DNA of 64,000 bases from Micromonospora sp. U21. GTDB taxonomy: Bacteria; Actinomycetota; Actinomycetes; Mycobacteriales; Micromonosporaceae. The stretch spans positions 124,001 through 188,000 of the forward strand of contig NZ_JAGPYK010000008.1 in the NCBI RefSeq assembly GCF_018070045.1, in the 5' to 3' direction. The notes below the pieces were generated by a model. That model ran no database searches and was not told the origin of the DNA. It saw nothing but the letters and a program-made list of their open reading frames with translations. The translations under genes were made by a program, and so were the position numbers. This document shows, piece after piece, positions 35,046 to 42,968 of this stretch (position 1 is the first letter of the stretch; each line of letters opens with the position of its first letter).

Positions 35046-36074
35046 ATGTCTCGCACCGCTGCCCCGGCCGGTCTGCGCCGCGCCGACGTCGAGGAGGCCG
35101 CCTCCTGGCTCTCCGGCCGGGTGGTCCGTACGCCCGTGCTGCGGTCCCCGGTGATCGACGGGCTGGCCGGGGCCCGGGTCCTGCTCAAGGCGGAGAACCT
35201 CCAGGACGGCGGCTCGTACAAGATGCGCGGCGCGCTGCGGGCGGTCGGCCGCCTCGCCACGGCCGGGCACGCCGGGGTGATCGCGCAGAGCACCGGCAAC
35301 CACGCGGTGGCCGTGGCGTTGGCGGCCCGGCGGCACGGGCTCACGGCCACCGTGGTGCTGCCGGTCGACGCGGCGTCGACCAAGGTCGATCGGGCCCGGG
35401 CAGCGGGGGCGCGGGTGATGTTCGCCGGCAGCAGCGTCGAGGAGCGGGTCGCGGCGGCCCGGACGCTCAGCGACGAGACCGGTCACCCCGTCATCGACGC
35501 GTACGACCACCCGGACGTGATCGCCGGGCAGGGCAGCGCCAGCCTGGAGCTGATTGAGGAGGCGGAGCGTCTCGGAACGCCCCTGGACGCGCTGGTGGTC
35601 CCGGTCGGTGGCGGCGGCGGGGTGGCGGGCGCCTGCCTGGCCGCCGCCGGCACCGGCATCGAGGTGTACGGCGTGGAGCCGGTGGGCTGCGACTCGTTGG
35701 CCCGCAGCCTCGCGGCCGGCGAGCGGGTTCCGGTCACCCCGGCACCCACGATCGCCGACGGGCTGCGGCCGTCCTGCGTGGGTGAACTGCCGTTCGCCAT
35801 CCTGCGGACCGCCCTGCGCGGGGTCGTCCGGGTCGACGACGAGGAGATCGCGGCGGCCTTCCGGCTGCTCCTGATGGAGCTGAAGCTGCTGGTCGAGCCG
35901 TCCGGGGCGGCCGGTCTGGCCGGTGCGCTCCGGTGCGCCACCGAGTCCGGTGTGCGGCGGCAACGAACGGTCGGCGTGGTGCTGACCGGCGGAAACGTGG
36001 AAGCGGCGCTGGTGGCCCGGTTGACGGTCCAGCGGCTCGCCGAGCTGACGACTGTGGAAGGAGCGGCGGCATGA
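35046..36074 (+). CDS. PLP-dependent serine/threonine racemase or dehydratase
   Basis: A 342-residue fold-type II PLP enzyme. The cofactor lysine is K59 in GSYKMRGALRAVG, the substrate loop is QSTGNHAVAVAL (82-93) and the phosphate loop is PVGGGGGVAG. The residue matching the re-face serine of eukaryotic serine racemase is T83, whereas plain threonine deaminases usually have alanine there, so racemisation is conceivable. It has a strong aaggag site and its stop overlaps the ligase start (ATGA). In this position it could supply a D-amino acid (D-Ser is the obvious candidate) to the ligase. Simple dehydration of serine or threonine remains possible. Confidence 0.8.
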   Translation: MSRTAAPAGLRRADVEEAASWLSGRVVRTPVLRSPVIDGLAGARVLLKAENLQDGGSYKMRGALRAVGRLATAGHAGVIAQSTGNHAVAVALAARRHGLTATVVLPVDAASTKVDRARAAGARVMFAGSSVEERVAAARTLSDETGHPVIDAYDHPDVIAGQGSASLELIEEAERLGTPLDALVVPVGGGGGVAGACLAAAGTGIEVYGVEPVGCDSLARSLAAGERVPVTPAPTIADGLRPSCVGELPFAILRTALRGVVRVDDEEIAAAFRLLLMELKLLVEPSGAAGLAGALRCATESGVRRQRTVGVVLTGGNVEAALVARLTVQRLAELTTVEGAAA

Positions 36075-37201
36075 GCGCGCCAACTCGGATCGGAATCCTG
36101 TTCGGCGGCCCGTCGGCGGAGCACGAGGTCTCCTGTGCCTCCGCACTCGGCGTGGCCCGGGCGCTGGCCGGGGGCGGGTACCGCACGGTCGCCATCGGTG
36201 TCACCCGCACCGGCGCGTTCCGGCTGGTGCCTGACGCGGTGCTGGCCGAGTTGCGCGACCGGCCCGCCGCGGAGCGGGCCATCGACGACCGGCTGGCGGT
36301 GACCGGGCCGGCGGTCGAGCTGCGCTCCGGCCCGCGCCCGGGCACCGTTCAGGTGTCCGCGGTGAACGCCCCCGGCGCGGTGCACGCCGAACTGGACGTG
36401 GTCTTCCCCGTGCTGCACGGCCCGTTCGGTGAGGACGGGGTGGTGCAGGGGCTGCTGGAGTCGTTGGACGTGCCGTACGTCGGGTGCGGCATCCTGGCCT
36501 CCGCCGTGGGCATGAACAAGGTGGCGATGAAGCGGGTGCTGCGTGCCGACGGCATCCCGATCACCCCGCACGTCGCGTTCGACGCGCACACCTACCGCGC
36601 GACCGACGACCCGGAGAAGCTGGTGCTCGGCCTGCGCCGGCCGCTGTTCGTCAAGCCCGCCAGCATGGGCTCCTCGATCGGGATCTCCCGGGTCGCGGAG
36701 GGCGACGACCTGGCCGCCGCCATCGAGGAGGCGCTCCGGCACGACCAGCTCGTCATGGTCGAACAGGGGGTCACCGGCCGCGAGTTGGAGTGCGCGGTGC
36801 TCGGCGGCTGGCGCCCGGAGGCGTCGGCCGTGGGCGAGGTGCGCGTCGCCGGCGGCTGGTTCGACTACCAGCAGAAGTACTTCGGCGACGCCGACCCCAT
36901 GATCGTCCCGGCTGTGCTGCCGGACGAGGTGACCGAGCGGGTTCGCGAGCTGTCGCTGCGCGCGTTCGCCGCGATCGGCGGCTGGGGCCTGGCCCGGGTC
37001 GACTTCCTGTACGACGAGACGACCGGTGAGCTGTACGTCAACGAGCTGAACACGATGCCCGGCTTCACCGCGCACTCCATGTACCCGAAGGTGTGGGCGG
37101 CTGTCGGTGTCGGCTACCGCGAGGTGGTGGACCGGCTGGTCGAGCTGGCTCGTACCCGGCACGCGGCCCGACCCGTGACCGCCAGGCGGAGCGCCCGATG
37201 A
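36071..37201 (+). CDS. D-alanine-D-X ligase (ATP-grasp, Ddl/Van family)
   Basis: A 376-residue ATP-grasp ligase that joins D-alanine to a second D-residue. It shows LFGGPSAEHEVS (N-terminal motif), HGPFGEDG (116-123), the ATP-binding SMGSSIGIS, the omega-loop YQQKY (266-270) and VNELNTMPGFT (323-333). Tyr270 occupies the position that is histidine in D-Ala-D-Lac ligases, and SMYP (336-339) lacks the arginine seen in VanA/VanC. A D-Ala-D-Ala or D-Ala-D-Ser product therefore fits better than D-Ala-D-Lac. The start overlaps the PLP gene, and the stop overlaps the dipeptidase gene. Confidence 0.9.
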   Translation: MSAPTRIGILFGGPSAEHEVSCASALGVARALAGGGYRTVAIGVTRTGAFRLVPDAVLAELRDRPAAERAIDDRLAVTGPAVELRSGPRPGTVQVSAVNAPGAVHAELDVVFPVLHGPFGEDGVVQGLLESLDVPYVGCGILASAVGMNKVAMKRVLRADGIPITPHVAFDAHTYRATDDPEKLVLGLRRPLFVKPASMGSSIGISRVAEGDDLAAAIEEALRHDQLVMVEQGVTGRELECAVLGGWRPEASAVGEVRVAGGWFDYQQKYFGDADPMIVPAVLPDEVTERVRELSLRAFAAIGGWGLARVDFLYDETTGELYVNELNTMPGFTAHSMYPKVWAAVGVGYREVVDRLVELARTRHAARPVTARRSAR

Positions 37202-37869
37202 TCCTGCTCTCCGATCCTCGGGTGGCCGCGGTGCCCAGCGCCGACGACGGCGACCCCCTGGTGGACCTGCGCGAGCTGCCGGAGCTGCGACTGGACGGGC
37301 GCGCGGCCGACCCGTCCGGCGCGTACGCCCGGCTGCGCGCCGGCGTCGCGGACCGGCTGCTGGCCGCGCAGCGTGCGCTGCCTGCCGGGGTGCGCCTGCT
37401 GGTTATCGAGGGGTACCGGCCGTACCAGGCCCAGCTGGCCATCTTCACCGGCTACCGGGATGAGCTGCGCATACGGCACCCGGGCTGGTCCCCGGAGCGG
37501 CTGCACCGGGAAACCGCCAAGTTCGTCTCGCCGGTCGAGGTGGCCCCGCACAGCACTGGCGGGGCGGTGGATCTGACCCTGTGCACCGACGACGGCGTGG
37601 AGCTGGATCTGGGCACGGCCCTCGACGCCACGCCGGAGGACAGCGCGGACGCCTGCTTCACCGACGCCCCCACCATCGACGCGGCCGCCCGGCGGCACCG
37701 GCAGATCATGGTGGACGCGCTCGGCGGCGCCGGGCTGGTGAACTACCCGACCGAGTGGTGGCACTGGTCGTACGGGGACCGCTACTGGGCGCTGGTCACC
37801 GGGGCGCCGCGCACCCGGTACGGGCCGGTCGATCCGGCCGCCACGCGGATCGGTGTCCGTGTGGGGTGA
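37198..37869 (+). CDS. VanX-type D-Ala-D-Ala dipeptidase (M15D)
   Basis: A 223-residue zinc dipeptidase that should cleave D-Ala-D-Ala. All catalytic positions of VanX are present: R74 in EGYRPYQAQ, zinc ligands H118 and D125 in PHSTGGAVDL, base E186 and ligand H189 in EWWHWSYGD. There is no signal peptide or membrane segment, so it acts in the cytosol like VanX rather than like the membrane carboxypeptidase VanY. It is the last of three genes joined by 4-base overlaps. VanX enzymes normally remove the native dipeptide so that an altered one is used in peptidoglycan. Confidence 0.92.
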   Translation: MILLSDPRVAAVPSADDGDPLVDLRELPELRLDGRAADPSGAYARLRAGVADRLLAAQRALPAGVRLLVIEGYRPYQAQLAIFTGYRDELRIRHPGWSPERLHRETAKFVSPVEVAPHSTGGAVDLTLCTDDGVELDLGTALDATPEDSADACFTDAPTIDAAARRHRQIMVDALGGAGLVNYPTEWWHWSYGDRYWALVTGAPRTRYGPVDPAATRIGVRVG

Positions 37870-37932
37870 ACGGTAGGGCACTCCCATCCGTACCAGGCGG
37901 TGAAGTACCCACCGAGGACGGGAGTGACGGCG

Positions 37933-38610
37933 ATGAGGGTGCAGCGCAGGCACGTGCTGGCGGCGACCGTGGCGGTGCTCGCCGCGGCGGGCGTGGCGGT
38001 GGGGACCGGTTTCGGGTTCGCCGGAACCGCACCGGCGGGTCGGTCCGTCTGCTCGGGCTCGGTCACCTTCTCGGCGGAGGGCGGCGCGCCGGCGGCGACC
38101 AGCGACCGGTTCCCGGTGGGTACGCGGCTGCGGGTGACCAACCTGGACAACAACCGGGCGGCCACGGTGACGGTGACCGGCCCGTCGGGCAGTTGTGTGC
38201 TGCTCAACGCCGCCGCGATGGAGCTGGTCCGGGAGCCGGGGAAGAACGTGGTCCGCCGCAACGTGGTGGAACGTCTCGACGGCGAGGCCGCGCCGCCCGC
38301 CGCGCCGCCGGCAGCCGGCACGGTCCGCCCCGGTGCCGCGTCTCCCGGCGCGCCGGGCCCGGCGCCCCGCTCGGCCTGCTCGGGCGCGATCACGTTCTTC
38401 GCCGAGGGCGGAGTGCCGGCGGCGGCCAGCGGGCAGTTCCCGGTGGGTACGCGGCTGCGGGTGACCAACCTGGACAACAATCGGGCGACCACGGTGACGG
38501 TGACCGGCCCGTCGGGCAGTTGCGTGCTGCTCAACACCGCGGCGATGGACCAGATCCGCGAGCCGGGCAAGAACGTGGTCCGCCGCAACACCGTCGAGGT
38601 GCTCCGCTGA
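37933..38610 (+). CDS. Exported protein with two RlpA-like double-psi barrel repeats
   Basis: A 225-residue protein. An N-terminal signal (RRHVLAATVAVLAAAGVAVGTG) precedes two near-identical domains (about 40-115 and 149-224) joined by an Ala/Pro linker. Each has CSG..TF.AEGG, the RlpA-type segment VGTRLRVTNLDNNRA and a second cysteine in GSCVLLN, suggesting one disulfide per domain. RlpA proteins act on denuded peptidoglycan glycans; the catalytic Asp/His pair of true RlpA is not evident, so binding is more likely than cleavage. The gene follows the VanX-type gene by 63 bases. The two copies are almost identical at DNA level (38110-38206 and 38437-38533), so the duplication is recent. Confidence 0.75.
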   Translation: MRVQRRHVLAATVAVLAAAGVAVGTGFGFAGTAPAGRSVCSGSVTFSAEGGAPAATSDRFPVGTRLRVTNLDNNRAATVTVTGPSGSCVLLNAAAMELVREPGKNVVRRNVVERLDGEAAPPAAPPAAGTVRPGAASPGAPGPAPRSACSGAITFFAEGGVPAAASGQFPVGTRLRVTNLDNNRATTVTVTGPSGSCVLLNTAAMDQIREPGKNVVRRNTVEVLR

Positions 38611-38620
38611 CCCTGCCGTT

Positions 38621-38668
38621 AGGAAGGGCCCCTTCTTATGCACCAGGCGTTAACAAGGTGCCCTTCCT
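38621..38668. terminator. Intergenic hairpin of a dispersed repeat type
   Basis: Imperfect arms at 38621-38641 (begins aggaagggccccttc) and 38647-38668 (ends aaggtgcccttcct) leave a loop of only five bases. It lies between the convergent RlpA-like and gabT genes, so termination of both is likely. The sequence resembles a gttaggaagggcccc-type repeat that I associate with Micromonospora intergenic DNA. Confidence 0.65.
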
Positions 38669-38672
38669 TCGG

Positions 38673-39944
38673 TCAGCGGAAGGCGGCGTCGAGGATGTCG
38701 GCGCCGCGGGTGAGATGGGCGTCGGAGATCACCAGCGGGGGTAGGAAGCGCAGCACGTTGCCGTACGTGCCGCAGGTCAGGGTGAGCAGGCCGGCGGAGT
38801 GACAGGCGGCCGAGACTGCCGCCGTGGCCGACGGGTCGGGGATGAGCGTGCCCGGCTGCACCAGCTCGACGGCGAGCATCGCGCCCCGACCGCGTACCTC
38901 GGCGATCCGGGGGTCCCGCTCGGCGATGGCCCGCAGCCGGGGAGCCAGCACGGCCTCGATCCGGCGGGCCGCGCCGGCCAGGTCCAGATCGTGCATGGTC
39001 TCGATGGTGGCCAGCGCGGCGGCGCAGGCGAGCGGGTTGCCGCCGTACGTGCCGCCGAGCCCGCCGACGTGCACCGCGTCCATCAGCTCGGCCCGGCCGG
39101 TCACCGCCGCCAGTGGTAGGCCGCCGGCGATGCCCTTGGCCAGGGTGACCAGGTCGGGCTCGACGCCCTCGTGCTGGCAGGCGAACCAGTCGCCGGTGCG
39201 GCAGAAGCCGGTCTGGATCTCGTCGGCGACGAAGACCACCCCGGCCGTCGTCGCCCAGTCGCGCAGTGCCGGCAGGAAACCCGGCGCGGGCACCACGAAG
39301 CCGCCCTCGCCCTGGATCGGCTCGATCAGCAGCGCGGCGACGTTCTCCGCGCCGACCTGCTTCTCGATCATCTCGATCGCCCGCGCCGCCGCGTCCGCGC
39401 CGGACAGCCCGCCGTCGCGCAGCGGGTACGACATCGGCACCCGGTAGATCTCACCGGCGAACGGCCCGAACCGGTGCTTGTACGGCATGTTCTTCGCGGT
39501 CAACGCCATGGTCAGGTTGGTTCGGCCGTGGTACGCGTGGTCGAAGACCACGACCGCCGGACGACCGGTGGCGTGCCGGGCGATCTTCACGGCGTTCTCC
39601 ACCGCTTCGGCGCCGGAGTTGAACAGGGCCGAGCGCTTCTCGAACCCGCCCGGCGTCAGCGCGTTGAGCTGCTCGCACACCGCCACGTACGACTCGTACG
39701 GCGCGACCATGAAGCAGGTGTGGGTGAACCGCTCGACCTGCGCCCGTACCGCCTCGACCACCTTCGGCGCGGAGTTGCCGACGCTGGTCACCGCGATGCC
39801 GGCCGCGAAGTCGATCCACTCCCGGCCGTCGACGTCGGTGAGGGTCCCTCCGCCGGCGTTGTCCACGTAGGACGGAATGACGCTGCCGACGCCCCGGGCG
39901 ACCGCCGCCCCGCGCCGCTTGTGCAGCTCTTCGGATGTGGTCAC
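38673..39944 (-). CDS. gabT: 4-aminobutyrate aminotransferase
   Basis: Converts GABA plus 2-oxoglutarate to succinate semialdehyde plus glutamate. It has 423 residues with SGAEAVENAVKIARHATGR, DHAYHGRTNLTMALTAK, the PLP aspartate in VADEIQTGFCRTG and the PLP lysine in LAKGIAGGLPLAAV. The GTG start at 39944 lies five bases after the stop of the upstream dehydrogenase gene, so the two form an operon that takes aminobutyraldehyde to succinate semialdehyde. Confidence 0.92.
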   Translation of the reverse strand: MTTSEELHKRRGAAVARGVGSVIPSYVDNAGGGTLTDVDGREWIDFAAGIAVTSVGNSAPKVVEAVRAQVERFTHTCFMVAPYESYVAVCEQLNALTPGGFEKRSALFNSGAEAVENAVKIARHATGRPAVVVFDHAYHGRTNLTMALTAKNMPYKHRFGPFAGEIYRVPMSYPLRDGGLSGADAAARAIEMIEKQVGAENVAALLIEPIQGEGGFVVPAPGFLPALRDWATTAGVVFVADEIQTGFCRTGDWFACQHEGVEPDLVTLAKGIAGGLPLAAVTGRAELMDAVHVGGLGGTYGGNPLACAAALATIETMHDLDLAGAARRIEAVLAPRLRAIAERDPRIAEVRGRGAMLAVELVQPGTLIPDPSATAAVSAACHSAGLLTLTCGTYGNVLRFLPPLVISDAHLTRGADILDAAFR

Positions 39945-39949
39945 AGGTA

Positions 39950-41386
39950 TCAACCTTCGATGTTGTGCATGACGTGCTTGATCCGGGTGTAGTCCTCCAG
40001 GCTGTAGACCGAGAGGTCCTTGCCGTGCCCGGAGTGCTTGAAGCCGCCGTGTGGCATCTCGGAGACGAACGGGATGTGCGTATTCACCCAGACGCAGCCG
40101 AAGTCCAGCCGCCGGGTCATCCGCATCGCCCGGCCGTGGTCCTTCGTCCAGACCGACGCCGAGAGGCCGTAGTCGACGCCATTGGCCCAGCGCACCGCCT
40201 CGTCCTCGTCGGAGAACCGCTGCACGGTGATGACCGGCCCGAACACCTCGTCCTGGATGATCTCGTCGGCCTGGCGGAGCCCGGAGACCACGGTCGGCGC
40301 GTAGAAGTAGCCGCGTTCGCCCTGCCGTGAGCCGCCGGTCTGGATCGCCGCGTGGTCCGGCAGCCGGTCGACGAAGCCGCTGACCCGGGCGAGCTGGTTG
40401 GCGTTGTTCAGCGGGCCGTAGAGCACGTCGGCGTCGTCCGGTGCGCCGGTCCTGGTGGTGCGGGCCTGCCCGGCGAGCGCTGCCACGAAGTCGTCGTGGA
40501 TGCCCGGCCCGGCGAGCACCCGCGTGGCCGCCGTGCAGTCCTGCCCAGCGTTGAAGTAGCCGCCCAGCGCGATGGCCTCGGCAGCCGCCGCCACGTCCGC
40601 GTCGTCGAAGAGCACCACCGGGGCCTTGCCGCCCAGCTCCAGGTGGGTCCGCTTCAGGTCGGGGGCCGCCGCAGCGGCGACCTCCATGCCCGCGCGGGTC
40701 GAGCCGGTGATCGACACCAGCTGCGGGGTCGGGTGCGAGACGAGGGTACGACCGGTGTCCCGGTCGCCGCAGACCACGTTGAGCACGCCCGGCGGGAAGA
40801 ACTCCGCGGCGATCTCGGCGAGCAGCAGCGTCGACACCGGCGTGGTGTCCGACGGCTTGAGCACCACCGTGTTGCCGGCGGCGAGTGCCGGGGCGATCTT
40901 CCAGACCGCCATCATCAGGGGGTAGTTCCACGGGGTGACCTGGGCGCAGACGCCGATCGGCTCGCGTCGCACGTACGAGGTGTGGCCGGCCATGTACTCC
41001 CCGGCGGACCGCCCCTCCAGCAGTCGGGCGGCGCCGGCGAAGAAGCGGAACTGGTCCACCGCCGGCGGCAGCTCCTCCTCGGCGGTGAGCTGGCGCGGCT
41101 TGCCGGTGTTGCGGACCTCGGCGTCGACCAGTTCCGCCGCCCGGGCCTCCACGGCGTCGGCGAGCTTGAGCATGGCCCGCTGCCGCTCGGCCGGGGTGAC
41201 CTCCCGCCAGCTCTCGAAGGCGGTCGCGGCAGCGGTCATCGCCGCGTCCACGTCCGCCGCGCCGGACACCGGGGCCTGGGCGAACACCTCACCGGTGCAG
41301 GGGTCGATCAGGTCGGCGTAGCCGCCGTCGGCCGGTTCGACGTAGGAGCCGTTGACGAAGTTGCGCAGCTGCTGCTGGTCACTCAT
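39950..41386 (-). CDS. patD: Gamma-aminobutyraldehyde dehydrogenase-like aldehyde dehydrogenase
   Basis: A 478-residue NAD-dependent dehydrogenase, probably turning 4-aminobutanal (from putrescine) into GABA. Landmarks are [39 protein letters not shown] and the nucleophilic cysteine in NAGQDCTAATR. It matches the PatD/PrrC group better than other aldehyde dehydrogenases, and the adjacent gabT consumes the product. The promoter-proximal block at 41427-41448 is shared with the aminotransferase gene at 19184-20530. Confidence 0.88.
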   Translation of the reverse strand: MSDQQQLRNFVNGSYVEPADGGYADLIDPCTGEVFAQAPVSGAADVDAAMTAAATAFESWREVTPAERQRAMLKLADAVEARAAELVDAEVRNTGKPRQLTAEEELPPAVDQFRFFAGAARLLEGRSAGEYMAGHTSYVRREPIGVCAQVTPWNYPLMMAVWKIAPALAAGNTVVLKPSDTTPVSTLLLAEIAAEFFPPGVLNVVCGDRDTGRTLVSHPTPQLVSITGSTRAGMEVAAAAAPDLKRTHLELGGKAPVVLFDDADVAAAAEAIALGGYFNAGQDCTAATRVLAGPGIHDDFVAALAGQARTTRTGAPDDADVLYGPLNNANQLARVSGFVDRLPDHAAIQTGGSRQGERGYFYAPTVVSGLRQADEIIQDEVFGPVITVQRFSDEDEAVRWANGVDYGLSASVWTKDHGRAMRMTRRLDFGCVWVNTHIPFVSEMPHGGFKHSGHGKDLSVYSLEDYTRIKHVMHNIEG

Positions 41387-41426
41387 GGCTGGATCTCTCC
41401 GAGGGGGCCGGGGGTGCGGTCTGCGG

Positions 41427-41448
41427 CGGTTATCGCAATCTGTCTGCC
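41427..41448 (-). promoter_or_regulatory. Shared promoter/operator block of the aminobutyraldehyde operon
   Basis: On the minus strand it starts ggcaga and ends tgcgataaccg, ending 41 bases before the dehydrogenase start, and matches 20587-20608 at 18 of 22 positions. The left part also forms an inverted repeat TGTCTGCC (41441-41448) / GGCAGACA (41469-41476) with 20 bases between. Confidence 0.55.
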
Positions 41449-41528
41449 ATCTTGGCTACTGAATTCGCGGCAGACAAGGGTCGCGGCGACTGTTTCCGTC
41501 GGCTGGTCTCTCGTCTACGCTGCTCGGC

Positions 41529-42968
41529 GTGGAGCCCGCAGCCTTCTTCGTCGCCTCCCGCCCCGCTCACGGCGAGGGCGAGCTGACCGTCCACCACCCG
41601 TACGACGGTCGCCCGGTGGGGCGTACCACCCTCGCCACGGCCGACCAGGTCGAGGCCGCCGTCGCGGCGGCGACCGGAGTGGCCGCGCAGGCCGCGGCCC
41701 TGCCCGCGCACGCCCGAGCGGCGGCCCTGGACCACGTCTCCCGGCGGCTCGCCGAACGTGCCGAGGAGGTCGCGGCGCTGATCACCGCCGAGAACGGCAA
41801 GCCGGTGAAGTGGGCCCGGGCCGAGGTCGGGCGAGCCGTGTCCACCTTCCGGTGGGCGGCAGAGGAGGCCCGGCGCTTCTCCGGGGAACTGCAACGCCTC
41901 GACACCGACCCGGCCGCCAGCGGACGGATCGCCCTGGTCCGGCGAGTGCCGAAGGGGCCCGTGCTGGGCATCGCGCCGTTCAACTTCCCGCTCAACCTGG
42001 TCGCGCACAAGGTGGCCCCGGCCATCGCGGTCGGCGCGCCGATCATCGTCAAGCCGGCCCCGGCGACGCCGCTGTCCGCGCTGCTGCTCGGCGAGCTGCT
42101 GGCCGAGACCGAGCTGCCGGCCGGCATGTTCTCGGTCCTGCCACTGCCGAACTCCCGCGCCGCCGAGCTGGTCACCGACCCCCGACTGCCGGTCGTGTCG
42201 TTCACCGGGTCCGGGCCGGTCGGCGCGGCCATCCGTCGGCAGGCGCCCGACAAGCACGTGACGCTGGAACTGGGCGGCAACGCGGCCGCGGTGATCTGCG
42301 CGGACTGGACGGCCGACGAGGACCTGACCTTCGCCGCGAAGCGGATCGCCACCTTCGCCAACTACCAGGCCGGCCAGTCGTGCATCGCCGTCCAACGGAT
42401 GTACGTGCACCACACCCTCTTCGCCGACTTCCTGCCCCGGCTGGTGGCGGCGGTGCGGGCGCTGCGTACCGGCGACCCCGCCTCCGAGCTGACGGACGTG
42501 GGCCCGATGGTGTCCGAGGAGGCGGCCCGCCGGGTCGAGACGTGGGTGGCCGAGGCGGTGGCGGCCGGCGCCACCGTCGAGGTGGGCGGCGAGCGCGACG
42601 GCGCGACGTACCCGCCGACCGTCCTCACCGGCGTGCCGGCGGGCGCCAAGGTCGTCGCCGAGGAGGTGTTCGGCCCGGTGCTCGTGGTCGCCCCGGTCGC
42701 CGACGACCAGGCCGCGTTCACCGCGGTCAACGATTCGGCGTACGGGTTGCAGGCGGGCGTGTTCACCCGGCGCCTGGACGTGGCCTTCTCCGCCGCGCGG
42801 TCGCTGGAGGTGGGCGGGGTGATCGTCGGTGACGTGCCGTCGTACCGGGCGGACCAGATGCCGTACGGCGGGGTCAAGGGCAGCGGCGTTGGCCGCGAGG
42901 GGTTGCGCAGCGCGATGGACGACTACACCGAGCCGCGGGTCATGGTGCTGACCGGACTCGCGCTCTAG
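41529..42968 (+). CDS. Aldehyde dehydrogenase, probably succinate-semialdehyde type
   Basis: A 479-residue aldehyde dehydrogenase with GTG start. It shows APFNFPLNLVAHKVAPAIAVGAP, the glutamate in TLELGGNAAAV and the cysteine in YQAGQSCIAVQR. It belongs to a GabD/GapN/lactaldehyde-like branch, so the substrate is uncertain. Oxidation of the succinate semialdehyde produced by the divergent gabT operon is the best contextual guess. Its control region is shared with the patD-gabT operon. Confidence 0.85.
   Translation: MEPAAFFVASRPAHGEGELTVHHPYDGRPVGRTTLATADQVEAAVAAATGVAAQAAALPAHARAAALDHVSRRLAERAEEVAALITAENGKPVKWARAEVGRAVSTFRWAAEEARRFSGELQRLDTDPAASGRIALVRRVPKGPVLGIAPFNFPLNLVAHKVAPAIAVGAPIIVKPAPATPLSALLLGELLAETELPAGMFSVLPLPNSRAAELVTDPRLPVVSFTGSGPVGAAIRRQAPDKHVTLELGGNAAAVICADWTADEDLTFAAKRIATFANYQAGQSCIAVQRMYVHHTLFADFLPRLVAAVRALRTGDPASELTDVGPMVSEEAARRVETWVAEAVAAGATVEVGGERDGATYPPTVLTGVPAGAKVVAEEVFGPVLVVAPVADDQAAFTAVNDSAYGLQAGVFTRRLDVAFSAARSLEVGGVIVGDVPSYRADQMPYGGVKGSGVGREGLRSAMDDYTEPRVMVLTGLAL

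Noticed and set aside
33201..37869. Canonical VanHAX D-lactate resistance cluster
   Set aside because: No D-lactate dehydrogenase is present, and the ligase omega-loop has Tyr instead of His.
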